Source: Mesorhizobium sp. M00.F.Ca.ET.216.01.1.1 (GTDB taxonomy: Bacteria; Pseudomonadota; Alphaproteobacteria; Rhizobiales; Rhizobiaceae). Taken from it: a DNA stretch of 64,000 nucleotides. Position 1 is the first letter of the stretch; each line of letters begins with the position of its first letter. A program made the translations under genes and the position numbers. Below the pieces are notes generated by a model. That model was given only the letters and a program-made list of their open reading frames with translations, had not been told where the DNA came from and ran no database searches. The stretch lies in assembly GCF_004010325.2 (NCBI RefSeq), contig NZ_SADR02000002.1, positions 62,001 to 126,000 on the forward strand, written 5' to 3'. This document shows, in pieces, positions 45,304-54,244 of the stretch.

Positions 45304-46773
45304 ATGGCAGACGCAGACGACGTGCTTTCCGCGGAAGCCGACGACCATTTCCACGACGAATGCGGCGTGTTCGGCATTTTCGGCCGGCAGGACGCGGCGG
45401 CAATCGTCACACTCGGCCTGCACGCGCTGCAGCATCGCGGCCAGGAAGCGGCCGGCATCGTTTCCTATGACGGCACCCAGTTCCATGTCGAACGCCATGT
45501 CGGCCTGATCGGCGACACCTTCACCAAGCAGCGCGTCATCGACAGCCTGCAAGGCAACCGCGCCATCGGCCACACCCGCTACGCCACCACCGGCGGCTCC
45601 GGCCTGCGCAACATCCAGCCGTTCTTCGCCGAACTCGCCGAAGGCGGCTTCGCCGTCGCCCACAACGGCAACCTCACCAACGCCATGACCGTGCAGCGCG
45701 CGCTGCAGAAGCAGGGCGCGATCTTCTCGTCGACCTCCGACACAGAGACGATCCTGCATCTGGTCGCCACCAGCAAGGAGCGCGATTTGAATTCGCGCTT
45801 CATCGACGCGGTGCGCCAGGTCGAAGGCGCCTTCTCACTGGTGGCGATGACTTCCAAGAAGATGATCGGCTGCCGCGACCCGCTCGGCATCCGCCCACTG
45901 GTGCTCGGCGACCTCGACGGCGCCTGGATCCTGGCTTCCGAGACCTGCGCGCTCGATATCATCGGCGCGCGCTTCGTGCGCGACCTGAAGCCCGGCGAGA
46001 TGGTCGTCGTCACAGCCAAGGGCATCGAGAGCGTGTTTCCGTTCGAGCCGCAGAAGACCCGCTTCTGCATCTTCGAATATGTCTATTTCGCGCGGCCGGA
46101 TTCGTCGGTCGAAGGTCGTAATGTCTACGAGGTGCGCAAGCGCATCGGCGCCGAACTGGCGGTCGAAAGCCCGGTCGAGGCCGACATCGTCGTGCCGGTG
46201 CCGGATTCGGGCACGCCGGCGGCAATCGGCTTTAGCCAAGCCGCGGGCATTCCCTTCGAGCTCGGCATCATTCGCAACCACTATGTCGGCCGCACCTTCA
46301 TCCAGCCCGGCGATTCGATCCGCCACATGGGCGTCAAGCTCAAGCACAACGCCAACCGCCGCATGATCGAGGGCAAGCGCGTGGTGCTGGTCGACGACAG
46401 TATCGTGCGCGGCACCACCAGCCAGAAGATCGTGCAGATGGTGCGCGATGCCGGCGCCAAGGAAGTGCACATGCGCATCGCCTCGCCGCCGACGCGCGCC
46501 TCCTGCTTCTACGGCGTCGACACGCCGGAGAAGTCGAAGCTCCTGGCGTCGCGCATGTCGGTTGAGGAGATGGCCGAGTTCATTCGCGTCGATTCGCTCG
46601 GGTTCTTGTCGATCGATGGGCTCTACCGCGCCGTCGGCGAGGCCGGCCGCGACAACGACCAGCCGCAATTCTGCGACGCCTGCTTCACCGGCGAGTATCC
46701 GACCCGGCTTGCCGACTTCGAAGGCTCCGACAATGTGCGCACGCTGTCGCTGCTGGCGGCGGGCGGGTCTTAG
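45304..46773 (+). CDS. purF: Amidophosphoribosyltransferase
   Basis: 489 residues from MADADDVLSA, ATG after GGAG; the upstream TTG is not used. A 19-residue propeptide ends before the catalytic CGVFGIFG (Cys20). The PRPP motif is VVLVDDSIVRGTTS. FCIFEYVYF and CDACFTGEYP carry cysteines of the iron-sulfur-containing B. subtilis-type enzyme. First step of purine synthesis. The gene is followed by a large palindromic repeat. Confidence 0.97.
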   Translation: MADADDVLSAEADDHFHDECGVFGIFGRQDAAAIVTLGLHALQHRGQEAAGIVSYDGTQFHVERHVGLIGDTFTKQRVIDSLQGNRAIGHTRYATTGGSGLRNIQPFFAELAEGGFAVAHNGNLTNAMTVQRALQKQGAIFSSTSDTETILHLVATSKERDLNSRFIDAVRQVEGAFSLVAMTSKKMIGCRDPLGIRPLVLGDLDGAWILASETCALDIIGARFVRDLKPGEMVVVTAKGIESVFPFEPQKTRFCIFEYVYFARPDSSVEGRNVYEVRKRIGAELAVESPVEADIVVPVPDSGTPAAIGFSQAAGIPFELGIIRNHYVGRTFIQPGDSIRHMGVKLKHNANRRMIEGKRVVLVDDSIVRGTTSQKIVQMVRDAGAKEVHMRIASPPTRASCFYGVDTPEKSKLLASRMSVEEMAEFIRVDSLGFLSIDGLYRAVGEAGRDNDQPQFCDACFTGEYPTRLADFEGSDNVRTLSLLAAGGS

Positions 46774-46806
46774 GACTGCCGGACCATAATTTGCCTTCGC
46801 CAGTTC

Positions 46807-46963
46807 ACCCCCCTCTGTCCCGCCGGACATCTCCCCCTCAAGGGGGGAGATCGGCTGAACGCAAGGCTTTCGCCAATCGCCGAGGCATCAGGACAAGCGC
46901 CAACCTCGACGATGCCCAATCTCCCCTCTTGAGGGGGAGATGCCCGGCAGGGCCGAGGGGGGT
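46807..46963. repeat. MITE-like palindromic element after purF
   Basis: Outer arms CACCCCCCTC / GAGGGGGGTG and inner arms ATCTCCCC / GGGGAGAT on both sides enclose about 70 bp. Each half contains its own hairpin (CCCCCTCAAGGGGG, CCCTCTTGAGGG). No ORF. Confidence 0.6.
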
Positions 46964-46993
46964 GTTTCACGCTGACCTGACGGAAACTCTCCC

Positions 46994-47734
46994 ATGACTC
47001 TCGACCTCTCCAACCGCGTCGCGGTCGTCACCGGCGCCTCGCGCGGCATCGGCTACTTCATCGCCAAGGAGCTTGCCGCTGCCGGTGCGCATGTCATCGC
47101 CGTTGCCCGCACGGTGGGCGGGCTGGAGGAGCTCGACGACCAGATCAAGGCCGCTGGCGGACAGGCCACGCTGGTGCCGCTCGACCTTGCAGATATGGCG
47201 GGAATAGACCGGCTGGGCGGCGCCATCCATGAGCGCTGGGGCAAGCTCGACATCCTCGTCGCCAATGCCGGCGTGCTCGGCGTCATCTCGCCGATCGGCC
47301 ATGTCGAAGCAAAAACCTTCGAGAAGGTGATGACCATCAATGTCACCTCGACCTGGCGGCTGATCCGCTCGGTCGACCCGCTTCTGCGGCTCTCCGACGC
47401 CGGCCGCGCCATCCTGCTTTCCTCCAACGCCGCCCATTCGGCGCGGGCGTTCTGGGCCCCCTATGCCGCATCGAAGGCGGCGGTCGAAGCCATGATGCGC
47501 TCCTGGGCGCATGAAACGCAAAACCTGCCGCTCAGGGTCAACGCGGCCGATCCCGGCGCCACCCGCACCGCCATGCGCGCGCAGGCTGTGCCCGGCGAGG
47601 ATCCGGAAACGCTGCCGCATCCGTCAGAGATTGCCAGGCGCATCGTACCGCTGGCCAGCCCGACGCTGAGGGAAACCGGGCTGATCTTCCAGGCCAGGCA
47701 CAATCGTTTTGTCGCCTACCGGCAGCCGGAGTAA
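46994..47734 (+). CDS. SDR family NAD(P)-dependent oxidoreductase
   Basis: 246 residues. NAD(P) motif VVTGASRGIGYFIAKEL, NAG motif VANAGVLG, catalytic LLSSNAAHS and YAASKAAVEAMMR. C-terminal half typical of classical short-chain dehydrogenases. The substrate is unknown. It follows purF after a repeat. Confidence 0.92.
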   Translation: MTLDLSNRVAVVTGASRGIGYFIAKELAAAGAHVIAVARTVGGLEELDDQIKAAGGQATLVPLDLADMAGIDRLGGAIHERWGKLDILVANAGVLGVISPIGHVEAKTFEKVMTINVTSTWRLIRSVDPLLRLSDAGRAILLSSNAAHSARAFWAPYAASKAAVEAMMRSWAHETQNLPLRVNAADPGATRTAMRAQAVPGEDPETLPHPSEIARRIVPLASPTLRETGLIFQARHNRFVAYRQPE

Positions 47735-47856
47735 GGCACGCCGCACAGATCACGGGACTGTGTGGCGAAACACCGCGCTCCGGCCGAGCTTTCGCCGCTC
47801 ACGCGGAGTAGGTAGGATTGCTGCGACTCCCACAACAAGCAGAGCGAGGAAATCCC

Positions 47857-48078
47857 ATGGCTGCTCCTAGCGTAGCGTTGGTCTGGTATCTGGTGATCGC
47901 CGGGCCGCAGGGCGGCATGGTCGTGCTGCCCAGCACCTTCGATACCCGCGAACAGTGCACCTTCGCTGTCACCGAGTACCAGAAGCAGCCGACACCTGCC
48001 GGTTGGTCGGTGCAGTGCGTGCCGAGCGCCTCGCCCTTTGCCGACGAAGGCGACGCCGAAGAACCGTCGGCGCAGTAG
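47857..48078 (+). CDS. Small hypothetical protein
   Basis: 73 residues, start at ATG 47857 after GAGG: MAAPSVALVWYLVIAGPQGG, with paired Cys in REQCTFAV and SVQCVPS and an acidic tail (FADEGDAEEPSAQ). It may be secreted (a disulfide between the two Cys). No recognised family. Confidence 0.6.
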   Translation: MAAPSVALVWYLVIAGPQGGMVVLPSTFDTREQCTFAVTEYQKQPTPAGWSVQCVPSASPFADEGDAEEPSAQ

Positions 48079-48117
48079 AGAGCGTCATCTCCTCCCTTGC
48101 GAGGGAGATCGACGGCT

Positions 48118-48621
48118 TCAGCGCCGTGCGCTCACCGTCAGTTCCGGCTTCTGGTTGATGGTCTGGAACACCACGCAGTAGCGTTCGGTCAGCTTGAGCA
48201 GCGCGTCGATGCGCTCCTGTGGCTCGTCGGTGTCGAGGCCGAAATTCAGCCGGATGGCGCGGAAGCCAACGGGCTCCCTGGCCACACCAAGCGTGCCGCG
48301 AAAGTCGAGGTCGCCTTCAGCCGCCACCGTGGCAGCGCCGAGCTTGAACTCCAGCGCCGTCGCCACTGCCTTCAGCGTCACGCCGGCACAAGCCACCAGC
48401 GCCTCCAGCAGCATGTCGCCCGAGCACAGCTCGAGCCCGGAACCGCCGGTTGCCGGATGCAGCCCGGCGACCGCCAGCGCCCTGCCCGTCTCGACCTTGC
48501 AGGCGATCGACTGATCGTCGATCGAGCCCTTGGCTCTCAGCGTGATCAGCGCGCGCGAGGCGTCGTCGCGATAGGCCTCCTTCAGCGGCGCCTGCATGGC
48601 CTTCAGTGCGGTCGCGTCCAT
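48118..48621 (-). CDS. OsmC family protein
   Basis: 167 residues from MDATALKAMQ. Conserved OsmC region: GGSGLELCSGDMLLEALVAC AGVTLKAV is divided here by its two cysteines (ELCSG and VACAG), the redox pair that reduces organic peroxides in OsmC/Ohr proteins. RERIDALLKLTERYCVV at the end is variant. A GGACAAG site precedes the ATG. It is convergent with the 73-residue gene. Confidence 0.9.
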   Translation of the reverse strand: MDATALKAMQAPLKEAYRDDASRALITLRAKGSIDDQSIACKVETGRALAVAGLHPATGGSGLELCSGDMLLEALVACAGVTLKAVATALEFKLGAATVAAEGDLDFRGTLGVAREPVGFRAIRLNFGLDTDEPQERIDALLKLTERYCVVFQTINQKPELTVSARR

Positions 48622-48644
48622 GTCTTGTCCTTGTCCGTTGTTTA

Positions 48645-48675
48645 CCCTCTCTGCCCTGCCGGGCCGAGGGGGCAT
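48645..48675. repeat. Partial copy of the C/G palindromic repeat
   Basis: Remnant half-copy: ACCCTCTCTGCCCTGCCGGG then CCGAGGGGG, matching the ends of the full elements at 46807 and 55882. Confidence 0.45.
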
Positions 48676-48917
48676 CTCCAGTCATTTCGCGAAAATCCAT
48701 GGCACCCCGACAGCCCCGCCGCTAGCCCCTGCCCCAACGCAAGCCCGCCGCTGGCGCAGCGGCGCGCAGGGTTTCGCCCGTATAGCGTACACGGTGACGG
48801 CTTGATTTGGCAGGCTTTCCTACCCGCAATCGCTTTAGAGCCGGCAGGTGGGCTTCTGCTGACACTACGATGTCAGGACGGCTGGAATAGCCTGGTGAAA
48901 CGACAGGATCCCTACGT

Positions 48918-49811
48918 ATGTCAGGCACCACCGACCTCGCCCCCGAGCGTACCCTCGGCATCATGCTGGTTTCGGCATCGGCGGCCGTCTTCGGCCTCAC
49001 CGGCGTGCTGACGAAGTCTATCCACGCCGACCCGCTGACCATCACCTGCTGGCGCGGCTTTGTCGGCTCGATCCTGATCACCTTCTATGTGTTGTGGCGC
49101 CGCCAGCGCTCCGGCGGGCGCGAAAGCCTGCGGCTCGGCTGGCGTGGCTGGCTGCTGGCGATCGAGGGCGCGCTCGCCAGCATTGCCTTCATCTCGGCGT
49201 TCAAGTTCACCTTCGTCGCCAATGTCGCAATCATCTATGCTACCGCGCCCTTCGTCACCGCGCTCCTGGCCTTCCTGCTGGTCGGCGAGCGGTTCCGCCT
49301 GCAGACGCTTGCCGCCGCGGCCATTTCGCTGTGCGGCGTGGCGATCATGGTCGGATCGGGCTTCGGTACCGGCCATCTGTTCGGCGACGGGCTGGCGCTG
49401 CTGATGACGGTCGGCAGCGCGCTTTACATGATCATGGTGCGCGCCTTTCGCGGCACGCCGGTGGTGTGGGCGGGTGCTGTGTCGGCGTTCCTTTTGTTCG
49501 TGCTCGGCTGGTTCGTCACCAATCCGCTGGCGGTCTCGCCCAGGGATGCGGTGCTGCTAGTCGGCTTCGGTGCGTCCTTCGCGCTGGCGTCGATCCTGTG
49601 GACGGAAGGCGCGCGGCTCATCCCGGCAGCCGAATCCGGCCTGCTCGGTTCGGCCGAAGTGCCGTTCGCGATTCTGTTCGCCTTCCTGTTCCTGGCCGAA
49701 ATCCCGCCGGCCGCCAGCATGACCGGCGGCGCCATCGTGCTGTGCGCGGTGTTCGCCCATGCCGGGCGCGACTGGCTGCTGGCCAGGCAGCAGCGCGCGG
49801 CGAACGCCTGA
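48918..49811 (+). CDS. DMT family (EamA) transporter
   Basis: 297 residues, about ten membrane helices in two EamA repeats. Repeat 1 begins LGIMLVSASAAVFGLTGVLT and contains FVANVAIIYATAPFVTALLA; repeat 2 includes LIPAAESGLLGSAEVPFAIL. Many relatives export amino acids or metabolites. The substrate is unknown. Confidence 0.93.
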   Translation: MSGTTDLAPERTLGIMLVSASAAVFGLTGVLTKSIHADPLTITCWRGFVGSILITFYVLWRRQRSGGRESLRLGWRGWLLAIEGALASIAFISAFKFTFVANVAIIYATAPFVTALLAFLLVGERFRLQTLAAAAISLCGVAIMVGSGFGTGHLFGDGLALLMTVGSALYMIMVRAFRGTPVVWAGAVSAFLLFVLGWFVTNPLAVSPRDAVLLVGFGASFALASILWTEGARLIPAAESGLLGSAEVPFAILFAFLFLAEIPPAASMTGGAIVLCAVFAHAGRDWLLARQQRAANA

Positions 49812-49962
49812 CCCGATTGATCGGGCGCGCTGAGGCCCGATCACGGAAAATCTGCCTCCGAAAATAAATTTGAAAGTCATGGAACCATCATGGGATTCAG
49901 GCATTGTTGCTATGACGGGCCACCCCCAAGTCCCCCCAAACCCCTCGGCCCGTCCTACTTAC

Positions 49963-49987
49963 AGCCGACCGCAAGGTCGGCTTTTTC
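49963..49987 (+). terminator. Rho-independent terminator (possible sRNA end)
   Basis: AGCCGACC-gcaa-GGTCGGCT with a GNRA tetraloop, then TTTTTC. It lies 150 bp after the DMT gene, with C-rich sequence in between, so it may end a separate short transcript. Confidence 0.8.
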
Positions 49988-49996
49988 TTTGCAAAA

Positions 49997-50863
49997 TCAA
50001 GCTGTTGCATCTTTTGAAAGAGCAAGATTGCCGCTGAATAGCGCGGCCATATCTTGCGTTGGCCGGTTGGCATCCTCACGCAGCCGGATGGCGAATTCGG
50101 CAATCGGAACCGGCGGCAGGTCAAGCTCGCGCGGCGCCTCGACGATGCCGGAATGGGCAAAGCGCGCCGTCCGCAGCGTCAGCGCAATGCCGGCATTCAC
50201 TGCCGTACGCAGGCCGGCCAGGCTAGCGCTGCCTGCGGCGATGCGGTAGCGGCGGCCGGCAGCATGGAGCGCGGCGATCGCCGCTTCGCGAAAGCCGCAA
50301 TGCGGATCGAGCAGCGCCAGTGGCACCTCGTCCTGGCGCGAAGCCAAGCCTTTTTGCGAACAGAGCCAGACCATCGGCTCCCTCAGCACGCCGACTTCGT
50401 CCGGCGCGGGTGCCTGGCGCATGGCGATCGCCAGGTCGAGCAGGCCGGATTGCAGCGCCTGCGCCAATTCGGCGGAGCGGCCGACGCGCAATTCGATCCT
50501 GACGCGCGGGTGACTTGCGGCAAAAGCCCTGAGCAGCTCCGGCAGGCCGCTGTCGGCGAAATCCTGCGTGGTGCCGATGGCGACGCGGCCATCGGCACGC
50601 GCGCCCTTCAGCGCTAGCCACGCCTCGCGGTGCACGGCCAGGATGCGCCGCGCATGGCCGACAAGATCCTCGCCCGCCGGCGTCAGGCCGCGTCCTCGCC
50701 CCTGCGGCGCCAGAAGCGATTCGCCGACGATATCCTCCAGCCGCTGCATCTGCGCCGTCACCGCCGAGGGCGAGCGCCCGACAATGGTTGCCGCCTGCGC
50801 CAGCGAGCCGCCGTCGACGAAGGCGAGGAAGGTTTTGAGAAGGTCGGGATCGAGCGCCTGCAT
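49997..50863 (-). CDS. LysR family transcription regulator
   Basis: 288 residues. N-terminal winged helix (LLKTFLAFVDGGSLAQAATI VGRS is interrupted here at residue 29 of the helix-turn-helix), then the substrate-binding fold with DGRVAIGTTQDFAD. It is divergent from the tautomerase gene at 50977 with a gap of 113 bp that probably holds shared operators; the LysR T-N11-A motif could not be fixed. Confidence 0.93.
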   Translation of the reverse strand: MQALDPDLLKTFLAFVDGGSLAQAATIVGRSPSAVTAQMQRLEDIVGESLLAPQGRGRGLTPAGEDLVGHARRILAVHREAWLALKGARADGRVAIGTTQDFADSGLPELLRAFAASHPRVRIELRVGRSAELAQALQSGLLDLAIAMRQAPAPDEVGVLREPMVWLCSQKGLASRQDEVPLALLDPHCGFREAAIAALHAAGRRYRIAAGSASLAGLRTAVNAGIALTLRTARFAHSGIVEAPRELDLPPVPIAEFAIRLREDANRPTQDMAALFSGNLALSKDATA

Positions 50864-50976
50864 AATTCAGTTATATCGAAGTGTCTGTGAAAAACAATTC
50901 GATTTTTTCGATGCAAGGACCGTGGCATGATCACGTCAACGGCGAACGACGTCGCGCAAACCAAAGGAGGAAAACA

Positions 50977-51384
50977 ATGCCGATCATCAATGTCAGCGTC
51001 ACCGGAAAGCCCGATGCGGCCTTGTCCGCAGAAATCGCCAGGGAGGTGACCGAAACGACCGCCACCCATCTGCGCAAGGACCCGACGATCACCGCTGTCG
51101 CCATATCCTATCTCGACCCGCAGCACTGGTTCGCCGGCGGCAAATCGCTTGCCGAGCATGGCGCCAACACATTCTGGCTCGACATCAAGGTGGTCGACGG
51201 CACCAACACCAAACTCGAGCTGGAGGGCTATCTGAGGGCGCTCTTTGCCGCCTTCGGCCGCTTGCTCGGCAAGGTGCATGAGGAAAGCTACGCTTTCGTG
51301 CATGAAGTGCCGGCCGCCGCTTATGGCTATGGCGGCAAGACGCAGGAATTCCGCTTCATCAGCGGCAGGTTGAAAGCGGCCTGA
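50977..51384 (+). CDS. 4-oxalocrotonate tautomerase family protein
   Basis: 135 residues: MPIINVSVTGKPDAALSAEI at the start, with the invariant Pro2 as catalytic base. The double length (two 4-OT-like halves) and C-terminal KTQEFRFISGRL are typical of the YusQ-like/tautomerase_3 group. A GGAGG site precedes the ATG; an earlier in-frame GTG is not used. It is probably regulated by the divergent LysR. Confidence 0.9.
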   Translation: MPIINVSVTGKPDAALSAEIAREVTETTATHLRKDPTITAVAISYLDPQHWFAGGKSLAEHGANTFWLDIKVVDGTNTKLELEGYLRALFAAFGRLLGKVHEESYAFVHEVPAAAYGYGGKTQEFRFISGRLKAA

Positions 51385-51527
51385 GCGGGTGCTCTTACCG
51401 TCTCCCCGTGTGGAAGAAGGGAAAGGAGGGTGCACCTCCGCATTGACGTTGATCCCACTTCGGCTAGGTTCTCACCGAAAGCGGCCGCTAAAGAGCCGCG
51501 ACGTGAGGAACGTTGGGAGAGAGCGGC

Positions 51528-53750
51528 ATGGTCCTGACACTGGCGCTGCTTGCAGGTCTTGTTGCGGCGTGGCTGATGATCGGCGTGGTCGAGAAGTTCC
51601 GCCTCGGCTTGCGCTTCACCCAGGCGCTGCTCTACGTGCCGTTCAAGCTCGCCTACCGAATCGCCGATGACCGCATCAGGATCGCGCGTAACGCGCCGGC
51701 CCCGGTCATCTATGTCATCTCGCACCAGTCGCGCTTCGAGCCGGCGCTGATGATATCGCTGCTGCCGGAAGACACGCTGCACATACTCGACGAGATCTCG
51801 GCCAGGTCGCCATGGCTGGAGCCCTGGCGCGAGCTCGGCCGCACCATCGCCTTCAACGCCGAGCATGTCTTCGTCAGCCGCCGGCTGGTGCGGGTGCTGA
51901 AAGGCAGGGGCCGGCTCGCCGTATACCTGCCGGACACGGTCGAGCCCGATATCAAGGCATTCCGGCTGTTTCGCGCCGTCACCCGCATCGCCATGCAGGC
52001 CGATGCCCGCGTCGTACCGATCTTCGTCGCCGGCGCGCGCATCCTGCCGGTGTCGCTGACGCCGGCCGACAGAGCGCCGCGCCGCTGGTTCCCGCGGCTG
52101 TCGCTCAGCGTGCTGGAGCCGATGACGATCGCCGAACTGGTGGCGCGGAACCCCGCTCAGGCCTCCAACACCAACGCGCTGTTCGACCGTTTCGCCGAGG
52201 CCCGGCTTTTCGGCACCAATCTCAACCGCGGCCTGTTCCTGGCCATTCGCGACGCCTGCGACCGCGTCGGCGCCTCGCATCAAATAATCGAGGATGTCAT
52301 CGGCGGCTCGCTGAGCTACAGAAAAATGTTCATCGGCGCACGGGTGCTCGGCCGACGCTTCGAGGCCGTATCGGCGCCAGGCGAAGCGGTTGGGCTGCTC
52401 TTGCCCAACGCCAATGGCGTGGTGCTGTCTCTCGTTGGCCTTCTGTCGGCCAGCCGCGTGGCGGCGATGATCAACTACACCGCCGGGCCTGCCAGCGTCA
52501 CCGCAGCCGTGCGCACAGCGGTGATACGAACGGTTATCTCCTCCCGCGCGTTCATCGACAAGGCCAACCTCGCCGACATCGTCGCGGCAGTGGAAAAAGG
52601 CGGCGCCAGGCTGCTGTGGCTGGAGGATGTGCGGACCAGCGTCACCGTGCTGGACAAGCTCGCCGCCGCCTTGCTGTGGCATTGGCCGCTGCAGCGGCAG
52701 GACGCAGCCAAGCCGGCAGTGATCCTGTTCACCTCCGGTTCGGAAGGCACGCCCAAGGCGGTGGTGCTGTCGCACCGGAACCTGCTCACCAACGCCATGC
52801 AGGCCGAGGCGCGCGTCACCATCTCGCCGGCCGACATCCTGCTCAACGTGCTGCCGGTGTTCCACTCGTTCGGGCTGACGGGCGGCACCATCCTGCCGCT
52901 GGTCACCGGGGTAAAACTGTTCCTCTACCCCTCGCCTCTCCACTACAAGCTGATCCCCGAGGTCGCGCGCAAGGCGAGGCCGACCGTGATGTTCGGCACC
53001 GACACGTTCCTCGCCAATTATGCGCGCACCGCCAAGGACGGCGATTTCTCCAGCCTGCGCTTCATGGTCGCCGGCGCCGAGGCGGTGAAGCCCGAGACGC
53101 GCCGCGTCTACCGCGAACGCTTCCAGGCCGAGATCATCGAAGGTTTCGGGCTGACCGAGGCGTCACCGGTCGTCGCCGTCAACACCGCCATCCACGGCCG
53201 CGACGGCACGGTCGGGCGGTTGCTACCGGCCATGCGCATGAAGCTCGAACCGGTCGAGGGCATCAGCGACGCCGGACGGTTGTGGCTCGACGGGCCGAAC
53301 CTGATGATGGGCTACATGACATCAGACCGGCCAGGCGAACTGCAGCCGCTTGAGGGCTGGCACGACACCGGCGACATCGTTTCGGTCGACCGCGAGGGCT
53401 TCATCACCATTCGCGGCCGCGCCAAGCGTTTCGCCAAGATCGCCGGCGAGATGGTGTCGTTGGGCGCGGTCGAGATGCTGGTGCAATCGCTGTGGCCGGA
53501 AGAGCACCACGCCGTGGTGGCGGTGCCGGACAAGCGGCGCGGCGAGCGCATCGTGCTGGTCACCACCGCCGGCAACGCCGATCCCGAGGAGTTGCGCGAG
53601 TTCGGCAAGCAGGCAGGAGCTGCCGAACTGATGGTGCCGAACGACATCGTCAAGGTCGAGGAAATCCCGGTGCTGGGTTCGGGAAAGACCGACTATGTCT
53701 CGGCCCGCAAGCTGGCGATCGACCGGCTTGGGCTAAGTGCTGCAGCCTAA
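51528..53750 (+). CDS. Bifunctional acyltransferase / acyl-ACP (CoA) synthetase, Aas-like
   Basis: 740 residues, start at ATG 51528 after GGGAG. Residues about 1-240 are a PlsC-type acyltransferase with an N-terminal helix (VLTLALLAGLVAAWLMIGVV) and SHQSRFEPALMIS, where the usual HX4D is HX4E. Residues about 260-735 are an AMP-binding domain: ILFTSGSEGTPKAVVLSHRN, GLTEASPVVAVNTAI, WHDTGDIVSVD. This is the layout of E. coli Aas (2-acylglycerophosphoethanolamine acyltransferase). PssA and Psd follow nearby. Confidence 0.92.
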   Translation: MVLTLALLAGLVAAWLMIGVVEKFRLGLRFTQALLYVPFKLAYRIADDRIRIARNAPAPVIYVISHQSRFEPALMISLLPEDTLHILDEISARSPWLEPWRELGRTIAFNAEHVFVSRRLVRVLKGRGRLAVYLPDTVEPDIKAFRLFRAVTRIAMQADARVVPIFVAGARILPVSLTPADRAPRRWFPRLSLSVLEPMTIAELVARNPAQASNTNALFDRFAEARLFGTNLNRGLFLAIRDACDRVGASHQIIEDVIGGSLSYRKMFIGARVLGRRFEAVSAPGEAVGLLLPNANGVVLSLVGLLSASRVAAMINYTAGPASVTAAVRTAVIRTVISSRAFIDKANLADIVAAVEKGGARLLWLEDVRTSVTVLDKLAAALLWHWPLQRQDAAKPAVILFTSGSEGTPKAVVLSHRNLLTNAMQAEARVTISPADILLNVLPVFHSFGLTGGTILPLVTGVKLFLYPSPLHYKLIPEVARKARPTVMFGTDTFLANYARTAKDGDFSSLRFMVAGAEAVKPETRRVYRERFQAEIIEGFGLTEASPVVAVNTAIHGRDGTVGRLLPAMRMKLEPVEGISDAGRLWLDGPNLMMGYMTSDRPGELQPLEGWHDTGDIVSVDREGFITIRGRAKRFAKIAGEMVSLGAVEMLVQSLWPEEHHAVVAVPDKRRGERIVLVTTAGNADPEELREFGKQAGAAELMVPNDIVKVEEIPVLGSGKTDYVSARKLAIDRLGLSAAA

Positions 53751-53809
53751 GAGCTCGTCGAGAATTCGCTCTAGTAAGATGGCGTGATTTTCAACGGTAT
53801 TCGAGTCCG

Positions 53810-54076
53810 TCAGCCGAGCACCACCACCGACAACAGCAGGATGACACCGACCGCCATCATCAGCAAACCCGGCCAGTTCTGAGACAGGCCGAGGAAACCG
53901 AGGCCGCGCCGCCGTGGCTCTAGTGTCGGACCTGGCGTTGCGAGATTTGGAGGTGGGCGATCCGGCGTTGCGCGAACGGGCGCCGGATCGCTGAGCGGCC
54001 CGCGTCTGAGAGCTGCGCTCGCCATATAGACAACGCCAGCGACAATGAGCAACGCACCAATGAGGACGACGGCCAT
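53810..54076 (-). CDS. Small membrane protein
   Basis: 88 residues from MAVVLIGALLIVAGVVYMAS after GAGGAG. Two membrane helices (residues 1-20 and LLMMAVGVILLLSVVVLG at the end) flank a Pro/Arg-rich loop. The upstream open frame is non-homologous. It lies between the Aas-like gene and pssA. No function is recognised. Confidence 0.65.
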   Translation of the reverse strand: MAVVLIGALLIVAGVVYMASAALRRGPLSDPAPVRATPDRPPPNLATPGPTLEPRRRGLGFLGLSQNWPGLLMMAVGVILLLSVVVLG

Positions 54077-54244
54077 TTCTCCTCGCTCTTCGTCAGGTGC
54101 TGTGCCTGATACAGCAGCTTGCAAGAACTGTGGCGAGGCGTTTCGCGAGGTCGCGCGCCTCGCCCGCTGAGACAGAACGGTCAAGTTGCCCGGCAGGTTC
54201 CCGCGTCAGGCGCGTCAGGGGGAAGCGAATTGGCAGCAGGCCTG

